This document shows positions 55,476-63,430 of a stretch of DNA of 64,000 nucleotides, piece after piece. The notes beneath the pieces are model-generated. The model was not told the origin of the DNA. It worked only from the letters and a program-made list of their open reading frames with translations, and ran no database searches. Every line of letters begins with the position of its first letter. The stretch's first letter is position 1. Both the position numbers and the translations under genes were made by a program. The stretch covers positions 1-64,000 of the forward strand of contig JALDNG010000400.1 of the NCBI GenBank assembly GCA_024349245.1, given 5' to 3'. This DNA is from Neodontobutis hainanensis (lineage: Eukaryota; Chordata; Actinopteri; Gobiiformes; Odontobutidae).

Positions 55476-57259
55476 TATCAATGTGTGAATGTTGCTCTGG
55501 TGTATGAATGTGTGAGAATGTTGCTCTGGTGTATGAATGTGTGAATTTAGCTCTGGTGTATGAATGTGTGAGAATGTTGCTCTGTTGTATGAATGTGTGA
55601 GAATGTTGCACTGGTGCATGAATGTGTCAATGTTGCTCTGGTGTATGAATGTGTGAATGTTGCTCTGGTGTATGAATGTGTGAGAATGTGCACTGGTGTA
55701 TAAACGTGTGAGAAGGTGCACTGGTGTATAAATGTGTGAGAATGTTGCTCTGTTGTATGAATGAGTGAGAATGTTGCACTGGTGCATGAATGTGTCAATG
55801 TTGCTCTGGTGTATGAATGTGTGAATGTTGCTCTGGTGTATGAATGTGTGAATGTTGCTCTGGTGTATGAATGTGTGTGAATGTTGCTTTTGTGTATGAA
55901 TGTGTGAATGTTGCTCTGGTGTATGAATGTGTCTGAATGTTGCTCTGGTGTATGAATGTGTGAATGTTGCTCTGGTGTATGAATGTGTGAATGTTGCTCT
56001 GGTGTATGAATGTGTGTGAATGTTGCTCTGGTGAATGAATGTGTGAATGTTGCTCTGGTGTATGAATGTGTAAATGTTGCACTGGTGTATGAATGTTTGA
56101 ATGTTGGTCTGGTGTATGAATGTGTGTGAATGTTGCACTGGTGTATGAATGTGTGAATGTTGGACTGGTGTCTGAACGTGTGAATGTTGGTCTGGTGTAT
56201 AAATGTGTGAGAATGTTGCTCTGGTGCATGAATGTGTCTGAATGTTAATCTGGTGTATGAATGTGTGAATGTTGCTCTGGTGTATGAATGTGTGAATGTT
56301 GCTCTGGTGTATGAATGTGTGTGAATGTTGCACTGGTGTATGAATGTGTGTGAATGTTGCTCTGGTGTATGAATGTGTGAATGTTGCACTGGTGTATGAA
56401 TGTTTGAATGTTGCTCTGGTGTATGAATGTGTGAGAATGTGCACTGGTGTATATTTTGTGTGAATGTTGCACTGGTGTGTGAATGTGTGAGAATGTGCAC
56501 TGGTGTATAAACGTGTGAGAATGTTACTCTGGTGTATGAATGTGTGAATGTTGCACTGGTGTATTAATGTGTGAGAATGTTACTCTGGTGTATGCATGTG
56601 TGAATTTAGCTCTGGTGTATGAATGTGTGAGAATGTTGCTCTGTTGTATGAATGTGTGAGAATGTTGCACTGGTGCATGAATGTGTCAATGTTGCTCTGG
56701 TGTATGAATGTGTGAATGTTGCTCTGGTGTATGAATGTGTAAATGTTGCTCTGGTGTATGAATGTGTGAATGTTGCTCTGGTGTATGTATGTGTGAGAAT
56801 GTTGCTCTGGTGTATGAATGTGTGTGAATGTTGCTCTGGTGTATGAATGTGTGAATGTTGCACTGGTGTATGAATGTTTGAATGTTGCTCTGGTGTATGA
56901 ATGTGTGAGAATGTGCACTGGTGTATAAACGTGTGAGAAGGTGCACTGGTGTATAAATGTGTGAGAATGTTGCTCTGTTGTATGAATGAGTGAGAATGTT
57001 GCACTGGTGCATGAATGTGTCAATGTTGCTCTGGTGTATGAATGTGTGAATGTTGCTCTGGTGTATGAATGTGTGAATGTTGCTCTGGTGTATGAATGTG
57101 TGTGAATGTTGCACTGGTGTATGAATGTGTGTGAATGTTGCTCTGGTGTATGAATGTGTGAATGTTGCACTGGTGTATGAATGTTTGAATGTTGCTCTGG
57201 TGTATGAATATGTGAGAATGTGCACTGGTGTATATTTTGTGTGAATGTTGCACTGGTGT

Positions 57260-58500
57260 ATAAACGTGTGAGAATGTTACTCTGGTGTATGAATGTGTGA
57301 ATGTTGCACTGGTGTATTAATGTGTGAGAATGTTACTCTGGTGTATGAATGTTTGAATTTTGCACTGGTGTATAAATGTGTGAATGTTGCTCTGGTATAT
57401 GAATGTGTGAATGTTGCACTGGTGTATGAATGTGTGAGAATGTTGCTCTGGTATATGAATGTGTGAGAATGTTGCTCTGGTGTATGAATGTGTGTGAATG
57501 TTGCTCTGGTGTATGAATGTGTGAGAGTGTCGCTCTGGTGTATGAATGTGTGAATGTTGCTCTGGTGTTTGAATGTGTGTGAATGTTGCACTGGTGTATG
57601 AATGTGTGAGAATGTTGCACTGGTGTATGAAGGTGTGAATGTTGCTCTGGTGTATGAAAGTGTGAAAGTTGCTCTGGTGTATGAAAGTGTAAATGTTGCA
57701 CTGGTGTATGAATGTGTGTGAATGTTGCACTGGTGTATGAATGTGTGTGAATGTTGCACTGGTGTATGAATGTGTGTGAATGTTGCTCTGGTGTATGAAT
57801 GTGTGAATGTTGCTCTGGTGTATACACGTGTGTGAATGTTGCACTGGTGTATAAATGTGTGAATGTTGCTCTGGTGTATACACGTGTGTGAATGTTGCAC
57901 TGGTGCATGAATGTGTCAATCTTGCTCTGGTGTATGAATGTGTGAATGTTGCTCTGGTGTATACATGTGTGTGAATGTTGCACTGGTGTATGAAACTGTG
58001 AATGTTGCACTGGTTTATGAAAGTGTGAATGTTGCTCTGGTTCATGAATGTGTGTGAATGTTGCTCTGGTGTATAGACCTGTGTGAATGTTGCACTGGTG
58101 TATGAATTTGTGAATGTTTCTCTGGTGTATGAATGTGTGAATGTTGCTCTGGTGTATGAATGTGTGAATGTTGCTCTGGTGTATGAATGTGTGTGAATGT
58201 TGCTCTGGTGTACAAATGTGTGAATGTTGCACTGGTGTATGAATGTGTGAATTTTGCACTGGTGTATGAATGTGTGAGAATGTTGCTCTGGTGTATGAAT
58301 GTGTGTGAATGTTGCTCTGGTGTATGAATGTGTGAGAGTGTCGCTCTGGTGTATGAATGTGTGAATGTTGCTCTGGTGTTTGAATGTGTGTGAATGTTGC
58401 ACTGGTGTATGAAAGTGTGAGAATGTTGCACTGGTGTATGAATGTGTGAGAATGTTGCACTGGTGTATGAAGGTGTGAATGTTGCTCTGGTGTATGAAAG
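57260..58500 (+). repeat. Block duplication H, copy 2
   Basis: This is the second copy of 52,600-54,000. It lies next to the right end of the array and lacks about three units present in copy 1. Confidence 0.75.
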
Positions 58501-58761
58501 TGTGAATGTTGCTCTGGTGTATGAATGTGTGTGAATGTTGCACTGGTGTATGAATGTGTGTGAATGTTGCACTGGTGTATGAATGTGTGTGAATGTTGCA
58601 CTGGTGTATGAATGTGTATGAATGTTACTCTGGTGTATGAATGTGTGAGAATGTTGCACTGGTGTATAAATGTGTATGAATGTTACTCTGGTGTATGAAT
58701 GTGTGAGAATGTTGCACTGGTGTATGAATGTGTGAGAATGTGCACTGGTGTATGAATGTGT

Positions 58762-59090
58762 TATCGCTAGAGAAGGTAGTTATCCTCCGACAGTTCACAA
58801 TTTAATTTTACTTTACTCTAGCAGATGTTATAATAAAAGCTTAAGTGACACTATGGTTGTGTTTACCGTCAACGAGGAATGATGAGTAGTTGGGCGCTAC
58901 GCCATAGCATTGCGCTAACTAGATTTTTAAACAGCACACGTAATTTGCTATTCAAACAGTTAACGTAAAATAATATCCTGCATACTTTCAGTGATCAAAA
59001 AATTAACAAATGCAACCTTAATGATCACTGACTGTTTTTGATTAATGATAATAAACGTGACACTGAGAAGTAATTACCAAGCCTCTCTCG
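58762..59090. other. Unique AT-rich sequence flanking the array
   Basis: There is no satellite similarity from TTATCGCTAGAG onward. The stretch is AT-rich. It has no open frame of note, no recognisable repeat ends and no sign of a target-site duplication at the array edge. I see nothing functional in it. Confidence 0.6.
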
Positions 59091-59335
59091 TGGAACCCCT
59101 TTAACAGGTCTTTGAGTAAGGGCGCCGCCATTCGGCGATATACAGCGATATACCTCCGTCCACTAGAGGACAGGCTCCTAAAGCGGAAATATAAGAAGAA
59201 ATCCAATTGCGACATTACAAGTGTAAAAATTATGTTTACAGCCTGGTACAAAAGATGGCTCCAGTCTCTAGAGCTAAGTTTCTACTACGTGACAACTCAA
59301 TTTTTGGTTAATATGTTCGTTTATGTTATCTGAAA
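59090..59335 (+). mobile_element. Fragment of a dispersed teleost interspersed repeat
   Basis: The stretch with GCGCCGCCATTCGGCG followed by CACTAGAGGACAGG and then GTTTACAGCCTGGTACAAAA (59,234-59,253), with a CGTGACAACTCAATTTTTGG tail, resembles a repeat wording I recall from many teleost intergenic regions. That is recall, not a search. Small open frames on both strands (69 codons minus, 73 codons plus) overlap each other here and show no domain. The fragment has no visible terminal repeats, so the superfamily is left open. Confidence 0.5.
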
Positions 59336-59366
59336 ACTATTGTTTTACAATGCAGTAATAGCTTAA

Positions 59367-59497
59367 GTAAAAGCATCTGGACTCAGTTTTCAAGATGAAA
59401 ACGTTTTGTCTCTATTTCCAAGAGACTTTATCAACTCTGAGATCAACTGGTAAGAGAGCTGAGCTTATATCTCTAGAGGGAGGAGTTTCCCCTGAAA
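59367..59497 (+). repeat. Left inverted arm
   Basis: Outer edge GTAAAAGCATCTGGACTCAG; inner edge GGAGTTTCCCCTGAAA. It pairs with 59,898-60,016. Internal landmarks shared with the partner are CCAAGAGACTTTATCA and GAGAGCTGAG. Confidence 0.88.
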
Positions 59498-59674
59498 CCG
59501 AATTTTGGCCAGAGAGGCCAGATGTTTGAGAGAGGGGTGAAGGAAGCCATTTTTCTGAAAATGGAAAAGCCCTCTTTTATCAGAGGAGGTGGCCTCAGAA
59601 TCATGTTACCTAGTATTTACAACAGTGTTCTTAAACCTAAAACAAAAGAGTCTCATCGTAGAACAACAAACAAA

Positions 59675-59806
59675 GCACCTGAATAGAACAATGACATTAA
59701 CGGCCCTGCAACTGAATAGAGCAAGATCACTAATGACACTGCATATGTATGGCTCAGTGACACTTACCACCTTGCACCTGAATGGAGCAGTGTCACCACC
59801 GACTCT
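59675..59806 (+). repeat. 33-bp tandem repeat, four copies, inside the inverted-arm element
   Basis: Copies start exactly 33 bp apart at 59,675 (GCACCTGAATAGAACAATGA), 59,708 (GCAACTGAATAGAGCAAGAT), 59,741 (GCATATGTATGGCTCAGTGA) and 59,774 (GCACCTGAATGGAGCAGTGT). They are clearly diverged. Because 33 is a multiple of three, a small + strand frame (59,589-59,834) shows an 11-residue periodicity (TLTALQLNRAR, LTTLHLNGAVS). It has no other sign of being a protein. Confidence 0.85.
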
Positions 59807-59897
59807 CCTGAGCTTTAAGGACTCTCACATTTAAAGTCTCACCTCCCTTTCATGACTAACGACTGTGAGACCAGACCAGCCTGGTCCATCAGGTTTA

Positions 59898-60016
59898 TTT
59901 TCAGGGGAAACTCCTCCCTCTCAGCTCTCGTACCAGTTTATCTCAGAAGTGATAAAGTCTCTTGGAATTAGAGACTAAACGTCTTCACCTTGAAAACTGA
60001 GTCCAGATGCTTTTAC
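59898..60016 (-). repeat. Right inverted arm
   Basis: Reverse complement of the left arm. It reads TTTCAGGGGAAACTCCTCCC at the inner edge and CTGAGTCCAGATGCTTTTAC at the outer edge. It is about 12 bp shorter than the left arm. Confidence 0.88.
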
Positions 60017-60120
60017 TTAAACCTTTTCTTCAAGATGTCCTGGATGACTGAGAACCTTTACAGACAAATGCAGTAAAAGTGACAATACCCGGATGTTATA
60101 TAATTAATAATATTGGTGAA
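60017..60120. other. Possible outer extension of the inverted-arm element
   Basis: The text ATGTCCTGGATGACTGAGAA followed by CTTTACAGACAAATGCAG (60,034-60,073) is wording I associate with teleost dispersed repeats that sit next to the same arm sequence. If so, the right boundary of the mobile element lies beyond the TTAA at 60,017. No matching extension is seen outside the left arm. Confidence 0.35.
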
Positions 60121-60128
60121 AAGGGGAC

Positions 60129-60560
60129 CAATGAGCGGAAGTTGTCCATAGCATATACTGTACTGTCATTGGTATTTTCATGGTGGAACGTGATTGGTCA
60201 AACGTAAGCCCATCAGGACGGGACATGATTATCTAACGGCGCTCTAAACTGTGGTTGGTTGAAATGGGCTTATTTTGGGCACACTCACCACGCTTGTGCT
60301 ACACACTGAGCCACCGGCCCATACAGACACATCTTATAATAATACCTTTCTGTGAAATCTGAAGCCTTATTTAATTACATTTTTGAGGTAGCAGCTGTGG
60401 CGTGTCACCATTTTATTCACAATTTAACATAACCTGAAAGCTAATACACAAGAACAACGTTAAAGCTTACCACAATGTACGTGCGTCACTGCCATGGAAA
60501 TAGAACGCTCAGATGGGCTATATAAGGCCGTGCACGCTCAGAATTTCCCACATTTCACTT
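60129..60560 (+). promoter_or_regulatory. Candidate TATA/CCAAT core promoter
   Basis: TATATAAG lies at 60,519-60,526, flanked by GC-containing sequence (GGGC before, GCCGTGCACG after). Upstream are a CCAAT box (about 60,128-60,132), two inverted CCAAT boxes (ATTGGT near 60,168 and 60,192) and a GTTGGTTG near 60,254. ACGTGCGTCA, which is CRE-like, is at about 60,479. A start site would be expected near 60,550. Downstream, ATGGCGGGAG at 60,714 runs straight into GTAAAAAAAG, which could be a tiny first coding exon with a splice donor. No recognisable exon follows in the window. All these motifs are short and can arise by chance. The CCAAT-to-TATA distance of over 300 bp is also larger than usual. 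Confidence 0.25.
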
Positions 60561-61215
60561 GGACTGGTGTGTGGCCTTCCTACTGATTTTATATGAAACT
60601 ACAATTACCTGCTGGTAAAAAATAAAATGATCAATTGTGTTCTAATATGTTGCTCATGTATGTTTAAGGTTTTGCTCTTCTCTGGTCACCTGGTCATCAA
60701 CAACTTGAATTTCATGGCGGGAGGTAAAAAAAGAGAAATCTAATATAATTGAAAAGGATAGTGATTGTAGCATTTTCTTTCCATATAAGGTCTGTAATGT
60801 CTCTAGTAATAATGGAAGAGGGTTTGTCTATTTTAATTGAGAAGGAATACTATGTAGGATTTATATTTTACCATTTACATAGCTTTTGCACTAAAATAAC
60901 ATTGAAAACAACTATATAAACTATTCTGACACAATCCTCTCCATGGGACCTGCACATGGACTGAAGTTGTCACTGGCTCGTGATACCTTGTGGTTGGAGT
61001 TTAGCTCCCTGTCAGGAGATTAAACTCTTCCCTCCCACATGATTTGCCAGGGTGCTCATCAGCAAACTATTGAAGAGCAACTTAACAATACCAGAATCAC
61101 CAAAATGTCACACAGTGGGACTGAAGTATCAAATGAATTGGTCATAGATAAAACAAGTCCCTACAGGGTTGCCATAGCTGTAAAGTAAATGTAATACAAG
61201 TGAATGGCATCTATG
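60560..61215. other. AT-rich sequence with no recognised feature
   Basis: No long open frame, repeat ends or RNA gene was recognised. A Kozak-like ATGG at 60,714 is discussed with the candidate promoter. Nothing else can be supported. Confidence 0.5.
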
Positions 61216-61440
61216 ATCATCAAAATGTTCTCTTGTGCACCAGGGAAAGCCATTCATAGGAGGTAGTCTCACAGCAGAGCGACACCAGGCCTGATGTGTC
61301 CCTTTCCCTCCCCTGGATGGTGCTGTCTCCCTCTGCAGCAGCCGTAATGAAGCTGTCACACACTTCCACCCTCACACAGCGGGGTATTCTCTCCCTTCTC
61401 TCTGCTCCAATGAACATCTCCTCATCCTTTTCCGAGTCCT
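61216..61440. other. Pyrimidine-rich non-coding stretch
   Basis: The + strand is CT-rich (CCTTTCCCTCCCCTGG, CTCTCCCTTCTCTCTGC). An open frame of 115 codons on the minus strand (61,220-61,567) covers it. Its first codon is TTG, it has no recognisable domain, and most of its charge comes from the purine-rich strand. It is treated as non-coding. The frame and base composition could also fit an old pseudo-exon. Confidence 0.4.
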
Positions 61441-61870
61441 GATGGCTTCTGCTTTGAGCTCTCCATCTCTTGTTATTTTTGCTTTTGAGCTTGACCTTAT
61501 CAACGCAGCCCGACGGCCTGTGCTCTCCCACACAAATCGCTTCGGAATCACTCAATTTTTCAGACAAATTGAGAAGCGTTGTGTTTATTTACGTGTGTGC
61601 ATCTGCCGGTTTGTAATGAATGTGTGCAGCTAACATTTTGATATTGTGTATTGGCTGCGCACATCTATTTCAGCTCAGTAATTTATAACTCAATTTCCAG
61701 AGTGCATTGATGCGCTTCATACCTCCAAAACACCAAACAACGGCCAAACCCAATTGTATTTCGAAGCAATTAGAGTGTCCAGTGGGTTGTAAACGCAGCA
61801 CGTCGAGCCGCCTCAGCCCCGTGTGATGTTTTTAATTGTTTATTTTCTGTCACATTAGTTGCTGCCTCTG
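61440..61870. promoter_or_regulatory. Candidate conserved non-coding element
   Basis: This stretch has the texture of a vertebrate conserved non-coding element: mixed composition without repeat wording, and AT-rich transcription-factor-like cores. Examples are GTTTATTTAC at 61,583-61,592 (a perfect forkhead-type site), GCAATTAG near 61,766 and TTAATTGTTTATTTTC near 61,831 (homeodomain/forkhead-like). No coding frame is supported. Conservation cannot be judged from one sequence, so this is only a pointer. Confidence 0.2.
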
Positions 61871-62186
61871 GACAGGTGTCTATAGAAAACATACATACAA
61901 AGCTGTGGATGCTACATTGCCTGTACCATGCAGGGTCAAAGGTCAGGTGTAATGAGGTAAATGACGGTGGTAGATCATATTAAGAACAGTTTATGGGGAG
62001 AATGTGTTTCAGTCAATATCAGTGCTGTTTTATGAGTATGACTGATGAGTTCATTTTTAATGTGACTTAAAGCCAGAGTGAAGAACAGAGTGGCCTCAGA
62101 CCCGACAAAAGACAAAAACCATAGGAGCAATTAGCCTGTGGAACTCTAAACTACTCCAAACACTACCTGAGAACGTTCTAAAGTTC

Positions 62187-62200
62187 TGTGTGTGTGTGTG
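62187..62200. repeat. Short (TG)7 microsatellite
   Basis: Seven uninterrupted TG dinucleotides. It is unrelated to the large array except in base composition. Confidence 0.9.
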
Positions 62201-62204
62201 CTTT

Positions 62205-62487
62205 TCAGCACATAGCCTTGTGCTCGAGGTTGTCCTCCCCCAGCTGTGGTCAGCGCTCACTCAACCCAAGGGATCTTCACATTGGTGACCCTGTGTAATG
62301 GGGTTTCTGTGGAGGACATGAGCTTAGCTGCCTCCTGGTCCTCCATGTCCACCTTTGTGCGGGGGCTTGGCATGTGGGTCATGGGCGCTCTTGGGAGAGG
62401 CGGCCTATCCGCATGCTGTAGTACTAGGATTATTGGGCTTGACCATAGTACCAGGAAGCTCTTTGCAAAGGCATGGACATGATTGGC
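62205..62487. other. Sequence with overlapping small open frames, no supported gene
   Basis: A 78-codon + strand frame (62,246-62,482) and a 106-codon minus frame (62,257-62,577) overlap. Neither shows a domain I recognise. The stretch is somewhat GC-richer than its surroundings. A phrase in the + frame (GVSVEDMSLAA) vaguely recalls retroelement gag/ORF1 text in fish, so an eroded retroelement scrap is possible, but this cannot be supported further. Confidence 0.3.
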
Positions 62488-62700
62488 GCAGTGGTAAATG
62501 GTAAATAGGATGAAGCCCTTGCATGAAAGCCCTCTCTGACCACCCCCAAACACCCCTCTATAGTCACACACATTCATTCACTGGAAGAAGGGTTAAGTCT
62601 CGTGCCCAAGGACACAACTTACAATATGAATGGCGAGAGAAGGAATGGACCTGCCAACCTTCAGGTTATAGGACCATCGCTCTACCACCTAGCCACTGCA
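62488..62700 (-). mobile_element. tRNA-derived SINE-like element
   Basis: Read on the minus strand it starts with TGCAGTGGCTAGGTGGTAGA and contains a tRNA-type A box, TGGCTAGGTGG (62,685-62,695). A degenerate B box, GGTCCATTCC (62,642-62,651), lies about 35 bp further along. Then follow a TGTCCTTGGGCACGAGACTT block, GAATGAATGTGTGTGACTAT, and a tail ending in ATTTACCATTTACCACTGC. This order matches a very common teleost SINE-type repeat as I remember it, in diverged form. It is not a functional tRNA gene because the anticodon arm is not preserved. A 74-codon + strand open frame from 62,523 crosses it and is not meaningful. Confidence 0.75.
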
Positions 62701-62705
62701 GTGAA

Positions 62706-63095
62706 TGCTTTGATCTTTCTCAGAGGTGCTGGTATGCGCCAGAATAGTAACCAGTAGCAAAGTACGTCAGTGAGCTACGCACACACTCATAGAACTGTAG
62801 TTACATCAGGTGACTGTAATTAAGATGTGCTGCAATTAATTAATATAAAGAACTGAGTAAAGCTTTTTTTTATAGGTATGTGTGCGGCAATAGCCATGTA
62901 CTGATGTAACTAACTGAAGAAAAATAAATGTTTTTGGTTCTCTGAATATTCAAATTCTGAAAGATGCAACAGTTTGCTACATTTTAGGGACTTGTTCTTT
63001 AATGTCACAAGTTTGGCTTGGGCAATGTATTAGTTTATTAAGCAAGAGCAATAAAACACGGTCTACACTACTCAGATCTTGCTTTGTTCTTCTGA
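62706..63095. other. AT-rich intergenic sequence
   Basis: Low-complexity AT-rich stretches (AATTAATTAATATAAAG, CTTTTTTTTATAGG) with no open frame of note. A polyadenylation-like AATAAA lies at about 63,049, but no transcript structure leads to it. Nothing else was recognised. Confidence 0.5.
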
Positions 63096-63098
63096 TAA

Positions 63099-63240
63099 GT
63101 GGTTAGCACTCCTGCCTCAGAGCAAGAAGGCCATGGGTTCAATCTCCAGGCGGACCAACACTCCTTTCTCTGAGTATTCTATATGTCCTCCTGGTGTTAA
63201 CCCGGCATGTCTTCCCCGGCTTCCTCCTACATACATACTG
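63099..63240 (+). mobile_element. Second tRNA-derived SINE-like fragment
   Basis: It begins GTGGTTAGCACTCCTGCCTC, with an A-box-like TGGTTAGCACT (63,100-63,110). Then come GAGCAAGAAGGCCATGGG and a B-box-like GGTTCAATCTCC (63,136-63,147). It ends with CCCCGGCTTCCTCCTAC (about 63,213-63,230). The order of these blocks is that of a repeat head abundant in cyprinid and other teleost genomes (DANA/HE1-like SINE heads share it). The 3' part is truncated. A 75-codon open frame across it is incidental. Confidence 0.7.
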
Positions 63241-63430
63241 TGTATTTGTCAGTATATTCCTTTAAAACTGCTCAATAACAACAATTGTAGTCCAGTCCTT
63301 AAATAGTAATTGTAGTACTTTAATTTACGGTCCTAATAATTACAAATAAAATGGAGGGAATATACTTCCTCACTGTAGCCTCTGTTACGCAAGACAAGGG
63401 TCAAAAGTGACGGACACCATTATATTTGCA
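63240..63430. other. Non-coding sequence between SINE fragment and downstream element
   Basis: AT-rich, with no repeat or gene recognised. Confidence 0.45.

Larger units (their letters stand above)
1..58761 (+). repeat. 27/29-bp minisatellite (satellite) array, truncated at left window edge
   Basis: The sequence is an unbroken head-to-tail array. Each unit is a 19-bp module GAATGTTGCWCTGGTGTAT plus an 8-bp module GAATGTGT (27 bp). About as common is a 29-bp form with GT, GA or AT added before the next GAATGTTGC. W is A or T in comparable numbers, giving at least six unit types. All units read in the same orientation. Consensus composition is 9 G, 10 T, 6 A and 2 C, so the + strand has strong GC skew at only about 41% GC. 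At roughly 28 bp per unit there are about 2,100 units. The array is in progress at base 1 and ends within a GAATGTGT module at about 58,761, where unrelated sequence starts. No unique insert longer than a unit was seen inside it. It is non-coding tandem DNA; the family is not one I can name. Confidence 0.98.
50200..58761 (+). repeat. Array compartment IV: right-end subfamily
   Basis: This stretch lacks the GAGAAAGAATG marker, last seen near 49,010. It has its own markers: GTATACACGTGTGTG (near 52,448, 53,208, 53,264, 57,820 and 57,878), TATATTTTGTGTG (51,893, 56,450 and 57,231), GAGAGTGTCGCTCTG (near 52,156, 52,853, 53,803, 57,523 and 58,333) and GTGCATGAATGTGTCAATC (53,289 and 57,904). It ends at the junction with unique DNA. 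The left edge overlaps block duplications shared with compartment III. Confidence 0.65.
59367..60016. mobile_element. 650-bp non-autonomous element with long inverted arms
   Basis: The left arm (59,367-59,497) and right arm (59,898-60,016) are inverted complements over about 120 bp with a small number of mismatches. Both run from GTAAAAGCATCTGGACTCAG at the outer edge to GGAGTTTCCCCTGAAA at the inner edge. The left arm has an extra 12 bases or so (around CTTATATCTCTAGA, 59,464-59,477). A TTAA lies immediately outside each arm (59,363-59,366 and 60,017-60,020). That would fit a TTAA-targeting DNA transposon such as piggyBac or Kolobok types, but the TTAA could be chance. I recall similar arms in teleost repeats that continue outward through the ATGTCCTGGATGACTGAGAA text seen at 60,035. 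The roughly 400-bp core has no transposase, only an 81-codon open frame produced by a tandem repeat. Confidence 0.8.

Noticed and set aside
1275..58659. Other minus-strand frames in the array, many beginning MQHSH
   Set aside because: All are the same artefact. The M is a GTG from the CCA GTG CAA context, and the ends coincide with variant units containing CTA, TTA or TCA on the + strand.
1..58761. CRISPR array
   Set aside because: There are no unique spacers between repeats, the units abut directly, and the flank is vertebrate-type DNA.
1..58761. G-quadruplex-forming or telomeric repeat
   Set aside because: Each unit has only one GG step and no GGG run. It does not resemble the vertebrate telomere hexamer.
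1..58761. Single regular higher-order repeat across the array
   Set aside because: Marker spacings vary (0.7, 1.2, 1.7, 2.2, 2.4, 3.6, 5.3, 7 and 12.4 kb). Several unrelated block duplications explain them better than one period.
59042..59333. Small frames of 69 and 73 codons on opposite strands
   Set aside because: They overlap each other within a dispersed-repeat fragment and show no domain.
59589..59834. 81-codon plus-strand frame
   Set aside because: Its periodicity comes from the 33-bp tandem repeat inside the inverted-arm element; there is no other coding sign.
61220..61567. 115-codon minus-strand frame as a gene or exon
   Set aside because: The first codon is TTG, no domain is recognised, and no convincing splice sites frame it.
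62246..62577. Overlapping 78- and 106-codon frames on opposite strands
   Set aside because: There is no recognisable domain. A faint retroelement resemblance in one phrase is too weak to call.
62685..62695. tRNA gene
   Set aside because: Only A-box- and B-box-like motifs are present, in a diverged SINE-like context. The same applies to 63,100-63,147; no complete cloverleaf could be traced.
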